Positions 34,022 to 44,832 of a DNA stretch of 64,000 nucleotides are shown one piece after another. Position 1 is the stretch's first letter; every line of letters starts with the position of its first letter. The notes under the pieces were generated by a model, which searched no databases, was not told where the DNA came from, and saw only the letters and a list, made by a program, of their open reading frames with translations. The translations under genes and the position numbers were made by a program. The stretch is from Amphiura filiformis (lineage: Eukaryota; Echinodermata; Ophiuroidea; Amphilepidida; Amphiuridae): the NCBI RefSeq assembly GCF_039555335.1, contig NC_092635.1:48194052-48258051 (forward strand). Direction: 5' to 3'.

Positions 34022-34110
34022 AAATATCGAGGGTTGAGAACCAGAAAGCTGTAACTCACAAAGGAATCCTTTGTGAGTTAAGGCTTTCTGGCTCTCAATC
34101 CTCAATATCG
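34022..34110. repeat. Nearly loopless 89-bp hairpin
   Basis: ATATCGAGGGTTGAGAACC, AGAAAGC and TAACTCACAAAGGA pair with TCCTTTGTGAGTTA, GCTTTCT and GGCTCTCAATCCTCAATAT. Only a few mismatches occur over about 42 bp per arm. There is no coding content. Confidence 0.8.
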
Positions 34111-34204
34111 TTCTGTATACGAGGCACTCCCGGGCCTGGAAAGCTCACACTACAATGTATATAACCCTAGCTTGTATTGCGAACCTTAATGTACACATCT
34201 TTCC

Positions 34205-34335
34205 CTTTACACGTGTTCGTAGACCACACGAACCTCGAGAAATAATATCTATTTAGATCCCGTATCATTAGGATCAACTTATTTTTAACAAAAAACAAAT
34301 GCTAAATTGAATAATTATGATCGAAATAGTTTATT
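34205..34335 (+). repeat. Dispersed repeat R7 (also at 41372-41495)
   Basis: ACACGTGTTCGTA, GAACCTCGA, TATTTAGAT, AAGTTATTTTTAACAAAAA-like and CAAA(T/C)GCT recur in order at 41372-41495. Confidence 0.6.
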
Positions 34336-34545
34336 AAAACATGATAATTGATAACTCATCATGTGTTAAAATAGATTCGTATGACCCTATTCTTAAAATA
34401 AGCAGTTCAAGCTATAAAAATAGATTCAATCATGGTTAATGAGGAATGATTTAAAACTGAATCAGATTGAATTAAGATGAAGAAAAGTACACATTAATGT
34501 ATTTTTTTTTCAATATAAATATGATACCGTATCATGTAAACACAC

Positions 34546-34715
34546 TGTGGGCTATACCTTCAATATGGCAAATTTTTTTGCGCGCTTCGCGCACAATTGT
34601 ACCATTAACTTATTCTGTCGCAAAATGGTGCTGAATTCACTATACTTCAAGAAATTTTTCCAACCCCATCCCCCCCCCCCATGTCAAAAAGAAATCTGCA
34701 CCACTGGTATCTATA
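34546..34715 (+). repeat. Dispersed repeat R4, second copy
   Basis: See 25866-26010. This copy contains TTTTTGCGCGCTTCGCGCAC, a GC-rich near-palindrome also seen in the MITEs at 15688 and 16346. Confidence 0.7.
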
Positions 34716-34749
34716 CAGTCTTTCATAATACTACACGGTTGAGTACATA

Positions 34750-37600
34750 GCGTCATAAGAGCTGTATGTGAGCTTCGAACTGGAAAATAGGCCTATGTGA
34801 TTGTTTTTTCTCATCCTGTTTCTGTTCCCTTCATCCAATCAGAATTTTTTTTTATCAAACGAAAGCTAACACTCCCCTAAACGAAAGCTAACACTCCCCC
34901 CTTATAACACTTTAAGGCGAATGTGGTAAATCGGTTGAAAACTACCTATCCAAGCACATTTTTTGAGCAAAATGTAGGTTTTAAAAGTCAAAACCTCAAG
35001 TGTTCCTTACAATATTTTTCAAATTTAATGTCATTAAATGAAAAAGCACATTTATATTGTCCATATACTAGAGTCACTCGAATGAGCAATGGTTAATTGC
35101 ACATCTTGTGCAAAAAGTTACTATTTTCGCCTGTTATAAAGTTGTATATTCAATGAACTATGAATTTGCTAAAGAGCGCTTACAAATTGATATGCACCTT
35201 TTAAAAATCGTTTTAAAATAAACAAAATTTATGATACGCAAATCATAACACAATTTTTGTTTAATATTTCATTTTTTGATTAACAATCAAAAATCTGTAA
35301 AATATTATATTTGTTATTAACAATACTTCATGGGCACCATCAGCGATCGTTGGACCAATCGGCGATCGCATTTGGCAAGGCTTGATCCTGTTTATGCGTG
35401 CGTACCACCATTCGTGCAGACAAGTCATACAAAGAATTTTCTCCCACCCACCACACCCAATTTCAAAGACGTGCGTTTAAACATGTTAAAGCCATCAAGA
35501 AAGGTGTGGGAAATCACTTTTATATTAAAAGTCGATAGATTACGGTTAATTTAAAATGTCTATGTATAAAATAGAATAATTGTGGATAATTTATGAAATT
35601 TTATTAAAATATGTGACATTATCTGCATAAGTGTAGTATCAGTAGTAATCAGAGCAAAGATGTATTAAATACAATAGAGTAATAGGATGTGCAATTGATA
35701 TCCTTCAGTTTTTGTGACTCTTTTATAACTTATGACGTAGATATCAGTAAAGTTCGTAGCGGTAAATGTCAAATGACACACCTATGGCAAGTATATTGCA
35801 CAATAGAGCAGAAAACCAGGTTTTTCGAATTCGATTGTCATAGTTTTTGATAAACCAGGTTTCTTATATATCCTTTGCGTATAAAATCCTCGCACAAAAA
35901 TAGTTCTGCTTTCTCCAAACCTTGCGCAGTTCTCCAAACACTTAACTCCTTGCGCAGAATCTCCAATCACTCTCTTTCTCCAGGAAACAGGCTTCTTTCA
36001 GCACTGCTCCACTTTGACAGATATTGTTGGCTATGCAAACTGGTTCAAATGTACCTCTTTTAAAGGCACAACGACGACCAACACACATAATAGAGAGCCT
36101 ACAATCTCGCTTCATATTCTGCCAAGAGCAAAAACCATTTCCACTTTTATTTATACTTTTTTTATAGCATCAGGCAATGCACTTAGATTCGCAATCTGGG
36201 AATCCCCAAGATTAATTTATAAACATTATTCTTTCACATTACATCACTTCCTGTGGGTTTTGCCCAACATGATGTCATTTTCACTTTACAATATCGGGGA
36301 TTCCCTATAATGGTGCAATACACTTGATATTCTAGAGAGAAGGGGATTTTGCAACAATCCAAAATTACGATTCAATTTGTTTTGATCAACTTGATGCATG
36401 AGAGGGGTTTCCCAAAGTTCTCTCATGTAAACGAAGATAAATAATCTAAATTACTCAGGGCCATCACAATGTATACTTTAATATATTTTCATATTGTATT
36501 AATATACTATTTTATATCGAATTTAACCTTTCAGGAATTTCTCTCCTAGGAGGCCAGGAAGCAATCTCTTATTCATGCACAGTTATTGTAACGGTTTCAT
36601 CACGATCCACTAATTAATATATTCATTTGTTTTGTTATATGACAATATCAGCGCCCACGGAGTATGTTCACTGGGGAGGTATACTTAAATAGAGGCCTAT
36701 TCATTAGTTTTGTCAGCTCCCATGGTTCACTGATGGGGAGGTAACTTAGGTCCTGATTTATGATCATTACTAGCCAAAAATAAATTGTTTGGTTGCCCTT
36801 CCGAGACAAAAATTTGGAGGGGCGGTATGTCGATCTTCTTTTTTTTTTTTTCATGGACTCTTTCTCGATTTTTCCTCTATTTTGAAAAAGCTAGTATTGA
36901 CAAATGCTTGATCATTTTATGGTAAAAAATTGTGTGTTTTAGACTGGATTTAAATGGAAATACTTCTTGTTGTCAATCAAATATGCATGTAATAAATAAA
37001 ATGAGTGAATAACAAATATAAAAGTCTTTGATTCTGTCCAAATTTAAGAATTCTTCTAAAAGAAGTGATTGAAAAAAAACAACAACAAAACCCGACCCAA
37101 GATTTCCAATTTTTTTGGTCGTTCGGTTGAGGGCAACCAAACATATTTTTTTTAGCCTTATACGTATAAGATATATAGTGATCAATTTGAAGTAAATTTC
37201 AGTGAAATATTTAATCGGTTTGTTCATTTTGTAGAATGTACATTGATTGGAAATTAGATCCGAATAAGCTTAAATTTTACCTGTTGTTGCAAAATGCCAT
37301 TTTCCGTTTTCTATACTTCAAATTCCGTGAAATTTCTTCGTTTTCCGTAAAACGGAGAACGGCTCTAGACCGTTAACCGGTACATTGGAATTGACGTGTA
37401 CACACAGATCAAAGCGAAGTCGGAAATGTAAGAACTTGAGACAATTGTTTTCTGAAGATTCAGGGAAACGGATCCAATTTTCCTTTTATTGCACAACATT
37501 CGATTATTACAAATTATTTACTTGTATCCCGATACAAACTAAAGCTTATAATATTGAATTATAGATGACAAAATCCTGATCTGACAGGTATATAAACAGA
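34750..37600. other. Unassigned intergenic DNA
   Basis: Several reading frames of 60-98 codons exist but none shows a domain, signal or composition that would support a gene. A weak duplication (GGGGAGGTA...) lies at 36655-36745. Confidence 0.4.
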
Positions 37601-37611
37601 CAAACTATAAT

Positions 37612-37760
37612 TTACGAGACATTTCACCTCGATCAATTTCTTTATTTACACTTTCGAATCTATTTGTACATCAGCACGTGGCAAGTTGATAAGCCTATAA
37701 ATACACGTGGGTAACTCATTTTCTTCTTCTTCTTCATCATCTTTTTCATCTTCATCTTTT
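37612..37760 (+). repeat. Repeat R6 copy 2, 5' part and TTC tract
   Basis: TTTACGAGACATTTCACCTC through ACACGTGGGTAACTCATTTT then (TTC)n. The TTC tract is interrupted by the SINE at 37762-38161 and resumes after it. Confidence 0.7.
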
Positions 37761-37761
37761 T

Positions 37762-38161
37762 TATTTGATTTGATTTGTTCGGGTATAACCCAAGAAAGCC
37801 TCTATTGAAGCTTATTTCCATTGGGGTCCATTTGAACACCGGGACGGGTTGGGAACAGCCAGGGGTTAACACCCTACTCTTTTCGAAACTGGCTGCGAGA
37901 TACATGTACAGGTATGACTCTCTGCACACGGGACCGACGGCTTAACGTCCCCTCCGAAGGACGGAGTACTTTCATGATTAATTTGCCCAATTCTAAATGA
38001 ACCATGGGGAGAGCAGAAGTATGAATTTAATCTACAGATATTGCTAATTCATTTCAGACTTTTTTTTCCAAGTCAATATCCCAGCAAATCGCCACCGCCG
38101 GGTATTGAACCCGGGACCTCATGCACTAAATGCAAGTACCCTAACCATTGCGCCACGCTCT
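37762..38161 (-). repeat. Full-length tRNA-derived SINE
   Basis: On the minus strand the head (38161 to about 38088) begins GGAGAGCGTGGCGCAATGG, with a perfect T arm CCGGGTTCAATACCCGG and a D arm. A conserved-looking body includes GGACGTTAAGCCGTCGGTCC and GCAGAGAGTCATACCTG. The tail is AAATCAAATCAAATAAA-like. The TTC tract on both sides shows it landed in the microsatellite of repeat R6. The clover-leaf is intact enough to date it as fairly recent. Confidence 0.8.
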
Positions 38162-38261
38162 CCTTCTTCTTCTTCTTCTTCTTCTTCCTCTTTTTTTTCT
38201 TCTTCTTCTTCCTCCTCCTCTTCTTCTTTCTCCTCTTTTTCTTCTTCTGCTGCAGTAAACT

Positions 38262-39115
38262 TTGGAGTCCCACAGGGAACAATACTAGGGCCTCTCCTAT
38301 TTACCATGTAGATCAATAACCTATCAAGTGTTATTACCCCCATCTTGACTCCAAGGTAATATTATATGCTGATGACACTGCTATATTTGTTAGAGCTGAA
38401 ACTATCAGTATACCTCAGCACGTGGTTGATAAGCCTAAATACACGTGGGTAACTCATTTTCTTCTTCTTTTTCTTCTTCTTCTTCTTTTTCATCTTCTTC
38501 TTAATCTTCTTCTTCTTCCTCCTCCTCCTCTTCTTCTTCCTCTTCTTCTTTCTCCTCTTTTTCTTCTGCTGCAGTAAACTTTCAGTATATCATGACATCT
38601 TGAACTATGAACTCACCCATGTTGCTGAGTGGCTAAACGACAACTTCCTCACGCTCAATGATAAGAAAGCAATGGGATGATTCTAGATACTACCCAAAAT
38701 ACTTGAATGAAAATCGAGAATGTTGAAAAGCTCATTTGGTCATTTGGTAATGGTTTGTTAAGAAGGCTGAGATTTAAGGTTAAGAAAGCTGAGAAAACTC
38801 TCATTCTTTTATATAAAACTCTCTTATCATTCCGCAACTTGATTATTGCGATACTGTTTGTGGCAACGCTGCTAGGACATCCCTCAGCAGGCCTGATAAA
38901 CTCCAAAATGCAGCTGGTAAAATCATACTGTGGCTCCTATTTAGATATCCCCACGAAGAACTTCTCAGCAATCTGAAATGGGATAAACTTGCCGTCGTAA
39001 TTTCCATCTCATTATAATGATGTATAAAAGTCTTTGTAATCTGCTCCTAGCTCCCATGTGCAATATTTTTCACACAATCGCCATCAGGGTCGCAAGGTAA
39101 CCTGGGTAATAACCA
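38262..39115 (+). pseudogene. Broken non-LTR retrotransposon (LINE) reverse transcriptase
   Basis: Frame 1 gives FGVPQGTILGPLLF, the RT fingers/palm motif; a shift to another frame gives ADDTAIF, the catalytic YADD region with the first residue lost. Further on, DYCDTVCGNAA and DKLQNAAGKIIL match the conserved block after the RT domain of CR1/Jockey-like elements. At least three frame changes, internal stops and an R6-type insertion at 38414-38582 make it dead. The 5' end (endonuclease) is absent. Its 3' end runs into the TTCTTA-type tract. Confidence 0.8.
38414..38582 (+). repeat. Repeat R6 copy 3, inserted in the LINE
   Basis: CAGCACGTGGTTGATAAGCC and ACACGTGGGTAACTCATTTT, then (TTC)n, then CTGCTGCAGTAAACTTT. 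CAGTATA precedes and follows it (about 38405 and 38583), resembling a 7-bp target duplication. The end CTGCAGTAAACTTT also closes copy 2 at 38250-38265. Confidence 0.7.
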
Positions 39116-39116
39116 T

Positions 39117-40240
39117 TCTCGTCATTCTTATTCTCATTCATACTCTCTTTCTCTTTCTCTTTCTTTTTTTCCGATTCTGATTCTGATTCTCCTTATGATT
39201 CTCATTCCGATTCTGATTCTGATTCTCATTCCGATTCCGATTCCGATTCTGATTCTGATTCTGATTCTGATTCCGATTCCGATTCTTATTCTTATTCGTA
39301 TTCTTATTCTTATTCCTTATTTCTATTTCTTACTTCTTACCTCTTACTTCTTATTTCTTATTTCTTATTTCTTATTTCTTATTTCTTATTTCTTATTTCT
39401 TATTTCTTACTTCTTACTTCTTACTTCTTACTTCTTACTTCTTACTTCTTATTCTCATTCTCATTCTTATTCTTATTCATATTTTCTTATTTCTTACTTC
39501 TTACTTCTTATTTCTTATTTCTTACTTCTTACTTCTTACTTCTTACTTCTTACTTCTAAATTTCTTATTTCTTATTTCTTACCTCATATTTCTTATTTCT
39601 TATTTCTTACTTCTTGTTTCTTATTTCTTATTTCTTATTTCTATTTCTTACTTCTTACCTCTTACCTCTTATTTCTTACTTCTTACTTCTTATTTCTTAT
39701 TTCTTATTTCTTATTTCTTACTTCTTACTTCTTATTTCTTATTTCTTGTTTCTTGTTTCTTGTTTCTTGTTTCTTATTTCTTATTTCTTATTTCTTACCT
39801 CTTACCTCTTATTTCTTATTTCTTACTTCTTACTTCTTATTTCTTATTTCTTATTTCTTACTTCTTACTTCTTACTTCTTACTTCTTATTTCTTGTTTCT
39901 TGTTTCTTGTTTCTTGTTTCTTGTTTCTTGTTTCTTATTTCTTATTTCTTACCTCTTACCTCTTACCTCTTATTTCTTATTTCTTATTTCTTATTTCTTA
40001 CTTCTTACTTCTTCTTACTTCTTACTTCTTACTTCTTACTTCTTCTTATTTCTTATTTCTTATTTCTTACTTCTTATTCTCATTCTCATTCTCATTCTCA
40101 TTCTCATTCTCATTCTTATTCTTATTCATATTTTCTTATAACTTATTCCTTATTTCTAACTTCTTTTTTCTTATTTCTTTTTCTTTGTGTTTTATCTTTT
40201 TTCTTATTTCTTTTTTCTTTGTGTTTTTTCTTATTTCTTT

Positions 40241-40272
<32 letters not shown>

Positions 40273-40345
40273 TTTCTTTTTCCTTTTTTCTTTTTTTCTT
40301 GTTCTTTTTTCTTATTTATTCTCCTCCTCTGCTCCCCCTCCTTAT
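39117..40345. repeat. 1.2-kb pyrimidine-rich tract, TTCTTA/ATTCTC variants
   Basis: The plus strand is made almost entirely of ATTCTC, ATTCCG, TTCTTAC, TTCTTAT and TTCTTG units in blocks, ending in T-runs near 40230-40300. Three overlapping long frames (up to 389 codons of Leu/Ile/Phe/Ser/Tyr) are artefacts. It begins where the LINE ends, so it may have grown from the LINE tail. Confidence 0.95.
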
Positions 40346-40706
40346 AAAAAACACATGTTTATAAAAAACACATGTAGATCCACATCATATAATAAAAACA
40401 TTATTCAAACACTAATAACTCAAACCCATCACGAACCCACCTTATGGTTATATCACGGTGCATGAAATCAGATACGGAATTATTTTCTTGTAGGCTTAAA
40501 AATGTCTAAAAATACCAAGGTAGTTAGCAAAAAATTAGCACGTTTCAGATTTATGTATTTCATAGTTTTGCCAAAATATCATCTTGAAGTACACAGTACA
40601 CAGAATCGAGTGTACATTGTAATTTGGGATCTTCACGTCGTCATCTCGGAAAATCTCAGAAAATCTCAGATCATCATCAGATTTTGATCATTTGGATATT
40701 CAACCC

Positions 40707-41230
40707 CCGGGGGGGGGGGCACTCCAACTTTGGAGGTGACGCGTATGTATAGCGCTGTCAAGACCCCCTTTTTCAGCATCACTGTCACCCAATAACCATA
40801 TATTTTTTAACACATGCTCTGGCACCCAAAGACCCATTATTTTTTAGTTCCATCTGTCACCCAAAGATCATACAACAGCAACTTTCATTTTATCACTATT
40901 TTGAAATAACAAAGCCATTTGAACCCATTTAGAACTAGAAATTCAATGTTTGAGGCTTTTTTGGCTCTCACACAAAGCCGGATCACATTAAAAAAACTCA
41001 TATTCTCACCCTATGCCCCCTACTTTAGGTCCAAACGGTGCATCTCTCACCCATTGACCTCATATTTTGTACAAGTTGGCGTTGCTCTCACCGAATGCCA
41101 AAAATCATGCTCTCACCCAAATGACCCCATATGTTTACATTTTGCCCTCACCGAATGCCCTTTACTGTGAAAGTGTCAGCCCTGCACCTATATCCATTTT
41201 ATATTGAAGTGAGCCCCCCCCCCCCACCCT
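40707..41230 (+). repeat. CACCC-rich degenerate tandem block between G/C runs
   Basis: Starts CCCCCGGGGGGGGG then CACTCC and ends in a C-run followed by ACCCTCG. The interior repeats TCACCCAA(A/T)GACC(C)ATAT-like units, including CTCACCGAATGCC twice. The start resembles the MITE end at 5095, but a matching inverted end was not found. Confidence 0.55.
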
Positions 41231-41371
41231 CGATTCAACCTTGTACTTTTAACTGCTAATGTCTTTTCACTGAGAAAGTTCTGAATATGAGAAAATCGTA
41301 CTTAAAATTGGCAAATTTTCTTTGAAAACTGTAATATAAAGAAGAATTAGTGGTATTTGCACGTGAAATTT

Positions 41372-41495
41372 GTACACGTGTTCGTACTTGAGCCTCGAAT
41401 ATTTATTTAGATTGCATATACTTACGATTAAGTTATTTTTAACAAAAACAAACGCTTTATTGTAATTGAATAGTTATTTTGGTAATAACAAATAA
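41372..41495 (+). repeat. Dispersed repeat R7, second copy
   Basis: Partner of 34205-34335: ACACGTGTTCGTACTTGAGC, ATTTATTTAGATTGCATATA and AAGTTATTTTTAACAAAAAC. Confidence 0.6.
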
Positions 41496-42269
41496 ACCCT
41501 AGCGAATACATTCAGATAATAGGGGAAAATAAAATGTCAGAGAGCGCTGTGATTACAGTTCATTGCACTACGCATGCAGTTCTTCTAGAAATTACACCTT
41601 GATTTAGCTGTGTAAATTTATTTTATAATTAATTTTAAACCTGAGTTGTGTAGCAAGATGAAAGCTTTAAAATGCAGTGCAGCACACGGATCACGTAATC
41701 ATGGGGATAATTTACATATAACAATAATTGTCATTGTTTTCAGATTCTATTATTAAAAGCATTAAAAGTAAGGGGCGGGACACAATGGGAGTTTGTGTGT
41801 GCAATATCTCGGGAGATATTTGCTGCTTATATAGGGGTCTTTGGACATTTTGATGTCAGTTTGTTTCCTGTAGGCAGCTTAAAAACCTAATTTATGCAAA
41901 ATGAGGTTTTTTGAAAATAATTTTCCAGAGTCAAGATGCAAGTATCATTTATGCCTCAAATCACTTATTTATTGTTAAATCAGTGCAGAGTAGGTTAGTA
42001 TCTGTGGGTTAGTATAATAATATTGAAAGTTAGACCAAAGTAGAGAACTACACCTGATCCGTGAACTTTGTCTTTTTAAAGACAAATTCTTGTTATGAAT
42101 AAGCTATAGAGAGGGAAATGAGTGCAGACGTGATGAGTATACCTTGAGAATGTTTTTTATATTATATAACTCTGAATATTTACATCTTAAATTACTTTTA
42201 ATTGTGTTGTGATTGGAAATCACTATGTAATTCAACCAATTGGCTTATAATGAATAAATATACTTGAAA
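41496..42269. other. Unassigned AT-rich DNA
   Basis: No gene or clear repeat recognised. Confidence 0.4.
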
Positions 42270-42271
42270 TA

Positions 42272-42509
42272 CCGTAATACCTCGTCTACAAGCATATAGA
42301 ATGCTCATGATGAAAGCTAAATTAATCCAGGCGCCATCCAGCGACAAATATAAAACATTATTGGGTGTAAGCAAATAAATCACTTATACAAGCATAATAC
42401 AAACAAATACTATTGTAAGACCAATCTATTATTTTGGCATATTTACGGCTGGTTCATCAAAAACACTATAGGCCTACGGTATATGCTTGTTGTAGACGAG
42501 ATTTTACGG
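42272..42509. mobile_element. Tc1/mariner-type MITE, TA duplication (CCGTAA ends)
   Basis: CCGTAATACCTCGTCTACA at the left pairs with TGTAGACGAGATTTTACGG at the right. TA lies on both sides (42270-42271, 42510-42511). Its CCGTAA start resembles that of the MITE at 57564-57839. Confidence 0.75.
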
Positions 42510-42764
42510 TAATAACAATAACCACCAGGCCATTGGTGTCACTTTAAACTTGTTTTCGCTGCTTTCGTCATTTCATATCAGCAAGAGATTTTGGCCCATC
42601 TCTATGTTTTTATTATCCGCATCTGAGCGACGTATAACAAATGGAGAACACTTCAAACTATTTACCAAACGACTTTTAAGTGCTTTAGATATATGATAAA
42701 TATTAAGTCAACCAGGGACTTCTTATTTAGTTAAGACTTCAGGCAATGCCGCTAGAGTTTCGAT

Positions 42765-42960
42765 TGTAAGAGAGGGAGAGAGAGAGAGAGAGAGACAGGG
42801 GAGATGAGAGAGAGAGTGGAGGGGAGAGAGAGAGAGTGAGAGGAGAAAGAGTGGAGAGAGAGGGGGAGGCCGAGTGAGGAGAGAGAGAGACGAGAGGGAG
42901 AACAATTGAGGAAGGGAGTGACTTTAACCGAGAGAGAGGAAAGGGAAAGATGAACATAAT
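42765..42960. repeat. (GA)n microsatellite
   Basis: GAGA-rich tract with GGGGAG interruptions. The Leu/Ser-rich frames read on the other strand are artefacts. Confidence 0.9.
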
Positions 42961-43602
42961 GCAGTTGAAACGGGGGGGCTACACGTTCCGCCACCTTAAT
43001 TTTTTCAATAGGCGACGGTCCCCTGAAACTCCTAATAGAAGGAAAAATTAAGCAATAATCATGATAATATTGCCATGTGCATCTTTCTTTTTAGCTCGAA
43101 AAACACCGTGTTTGGGATCAAAATAGGGTACAATAATGCAAAATGTTGCACGCTTCGCTCGCCCGGATGCGTGCTGGTCCATCAAAATACCAAAATAATT
43201 CACCTTAATTTGGAGCTAAAATAATCTGAAATGTTCATCTAAACCCGGCACAAAATATGCCCTCTCCCCTAAATTTCAATGATTCCGCCGCCACCGAAGA
43301 TGAAAATGGGTGCGGACAGTGACGAGGACACAAGTCAGAGAGAAAAGCATAAAATAGAGGAAACAAATGAGAAAGAAAATATAAGAGAATGAAAATGAGA
43401 TGGATAAGGAATGGGAAAGAAAAAATATCGTAATAAGTAGAGCCCGGAAGTAGAGACTGAAAAGAGACTGAGAGAGCGGAAAGAGCTATAGAGAGAAGAG
43501 AAACCACGGGCAAAGAGCTTTTTGTAGTGCAAAATTCAATGATAGTAAAAACAATAAACGGTGTAAAACGTCTTGAAGTGTTTAGACTATCTATCCGCAA
43601 GT

Positions 43603-43790
43603 GTTAATGCTAGGCTTCAACAAAAAAACATTAAAAAGTCCCCAAGTTTGAGATATTACCTCAAAATATCAAGAGCTATCTTAAGAACCACTGAACCAAT
43701 ACAATGCTTGTTTGTACTCATTTTAATGCAATTTTCATGCTGAATGCAAATATGTTCATGAACAGTTACATTTCTGAAATTTGCCCTCTC
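43603..43790 (+). repeat. Dispersed repeat R3
   Basis: TTAATGCTAGGCTTCAAC, AAGTTTGAGATATTACCTC, AATACAATGCTTGTTTGTAC and ACAGTTACATTTCTGAAAT follow the R3 order. Confidence 0.7.
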
Positions 43791-44134
43791 AAAAACGTTT
43801 TAGCGGGCCCCAAATAACCATGAATCCACGCCTTCTGCGCTGTAAAAAACACAACTTAATTTCCTTCTGTTTATATTATTATTTCGGCTGAAAATGAAAA
43901 CGGGACATGTGATAGTGAATAATTATCATCTATCATTTTGTGAACAGTTATTTGTTTATGTTGTGTTTTGCTTCCGCAATTTACAAAGCATTTCCCAACT
44001 TCCTCACCTGTTGACCATACTGACCGTGTTCCTCTTGTGAACGTGACTTATGTCTCTCCTAAGATTTCCTTAGGGTAAAGAAGCAGCTTTAATATTGAAG
44101 CGAATAAAGTCATATTAATTCTCTCCATGCGGGT

Positions 44135-44345
44135 GTCAAATGCAGACGAAAAGTTCCATTTTTTTTTTAATTCAAAATTTCAGAATTGTACATTTTCATG
44201 ACCATATTTGGAATTGGCATGAAAAATGCATTAAAATGAGTACCAACAAGCATAGTATTGGTTCAGTGGTTCTTAAGATATCTCTTGATATTTTGAGAAA
44301 ATATTAAAACTTGAACTTTTTATAATGAAGACTATGGCTAGCACG
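44135..44345 (-). repeat. Dispersed repeat R3, reverse copy
   Basis: Reverse complement of the R3 order, starting at its right end (GGGTGTCAAATGCAGACGAA) and ending at AGACTATGGCTAGCACGCAC. It lies 350 bp from the forward copy at 43603, so the two form an inverted pair. Confidence 0.7.
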
Positions 44346-44680
44346 CACAGCGAATGAATTCTTGTTAATTGTTGTGTCTCAATGACGTGTAGATTACCCA
44401 TCTATCATGTCCATCTTGGACAAATCATTGCTTACGGCCTGTCCACTGCACTGGATATTGTAGTAAATAATATCATCTTCAAGGACGAATGATTTTGGCT
44501 TTAATCTTGACTTACGGTTATTTTACTTCACACTGACTGCACTGGATACTTTGCCTGGATACGTACAAAATATTAACTTCAAGGACATGTGATTTTGCTT
44601 TAATTCTACTTTAATATATACTGCGCCAATAAAGTATCCTTACACTTGGAAAAATAATTTCAAAACTGAACAATATTGAT

Positions 44681-44832
44681 ATAAAATTGATGGTTTGAAC
44701 TCAATGCACAAATTTATTGGTCGAGCTATGAGTTTAAAAATATTGGACGAGACGTAGTCGAGTCCAATATTTTAAAACTCATAGCGAGACCAATAAATTT
44801 TGCATTGGGTGAAATAAACCATCCAATTTTAT
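44681..44832. repeat. Hairpin next to the left end of the 2.08-kb element
   Basis: AATTTATTGGTC(GA)GCTATGAGTTT and AATATTGGAC pair with GTCCAATATT and AAACTCATAGC(GA)GACCAATAAATT around a GAGACGTAGTC centre. The outermost block ATAAAATTGATGG pairs with CCATCCAATTTTAT. Confidence 0.85.

Noticed and set aside
39195..40364. A 389-codon open frame and two overlapping long frames, Leu/Phe/Ser/Tyr-rich like a membrane protein
   Set aside because: They are translations of a simple pyrimidine repeat; three frames stay open together, and the composition explains them.
43235..43600. A 121-codon Ser/Phe/Leu-rich minus-strand frame with a hydrophobic middle
   Set aside because: The plus strand is a GA-rich degenerate tract (AGAGAAA-type words) that explains the composition; no conserved residues seen.
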